DNA of 64,000 nt. Origin: Bacteroidales bacterium (lineage in GTDB: Bacteria; Bacteroidota; Bacteroidia; Bacteroidales; UBA3824). The notes beneath the pieces are model-generated. The model was not told the origin of the DNA. It searched no databases and saw only the letters and a list, made by a program, of their open reading frames with translations. The DNA lies in assembly GCA_016293845.1 (NCBI GenBank), contig JAEDDH010000009.1, forward strand, positions 54,406-118,405, in the 5' to 3' direction. Below, piece after piece: positions 63,940 to 64,000 of the stretch. The number at the start of each line of letters is the position of its first letter. Position 1 is the stretch's first letter. Position numbers and translations under genes: made by a program.

Positions 63940-64000
63940 ACATTATTAACCGCAAAATCAAATATCGTCTACATTGTAATCTGATTTTGTAACGGGAAGG

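Overview
The window comes from a Bacteroidota chromosome, most likely order Bacteroidales. Its promoters carry the Bacteroidota -7 box TAnnTTTG. It has a porD (DUF4835)-recN neighbourhood, CarboxypepD_reg-type TonB receptors, a SusD/RagB gene, short lipoprotein signals and an acyl-ACP thioesterase of this lineage. No rRNA, tRNA or CRISPR array was recognised.

Layout. 1-10.6 kb is ordered housekeeping DNA: coaBC, porD, recN, smpB, a methyltransferase, a thioesterase, a SpoIIE phosphatase with a SiaC-like partner, and leuA. 10.7-14.2 kb holds two damaged lipoprotein genes and a sulfur-transfer cluster (cysK, a ThiS-like carrier, a ThiF/MoeB-like E1, and a truncated DsrE gene). 14.2-25.9 kb is a gene graveyard: a terminase piece, a broken N6-adenine methylase, HxlR and alcohol dehydrogenase fragments, a broken radical SAM gene, a decayed IS4-type element with 16-bp inverted ends, pstS cut by an AAA/PD-(D/E)XK gene, a truncated 5mC methyltransferase, and a broken nitrogenase-component-1-like gene. 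26.0-38.2 kb is one tight operon of ten genes behind a candidate structured leader RNA: lipoprotein, HydE-like and HemN-like radical SAM enzymes, an exported tandem methyltransferase, an EamA exporter, outer-membrane proteins and two paralogous secreted proteins. 38.2-46.5 kb has a second AAA gene, a Cys/Met PLP-enzyme remnant, a metal-type TonB receptor with an HMA protein, a methyltransferase remnant, a second cysK and a REP/RAYT island. 46.6-50.1 kb is a putative RiPP locus: a Cys/Tyr-repeat precursor with a Tat signal, a radical SAM/SPASM maturase, tatA and tatC. 50.2-53.6 kb has a third AAA gene and a broken NifD-like gene ending in a C-S lyase tail. 53.6-62.3 kb is housekeeping again (rsmE, a 1646-residue exported protein, tpiA, tilS). 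The right edge holds a frame-broken SusD gene.

Three things stand out. First, the Tat/radical SAM locus looks like a self-contained system that modifies a repeat peptide in the cytoplasm and exports it through co-encoded TatA and TatC. Second, a roughly 250-nt RNA element occurs three times (21.9, 24.2 and 46.0 kb). It has its own promoters and long stems that change sequence in step while keeping pairing, including interleaved pseudoknot helices; HTH or DNA-methyltransferase genes follow it. Third, six promoters share an extended motif (CTTGGnCAAAATnTCC, then TAnCTTTGCA) with exactly 24 nt from its first base to the -7 box. All six drive sulfur amino-acid or nitrogenase-like genes, four of them now broken.

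Caution: several lesions are single-base indels in homopolymers and may be sequencing errors. Others are deletions or gene-gene junctions that cannot be.
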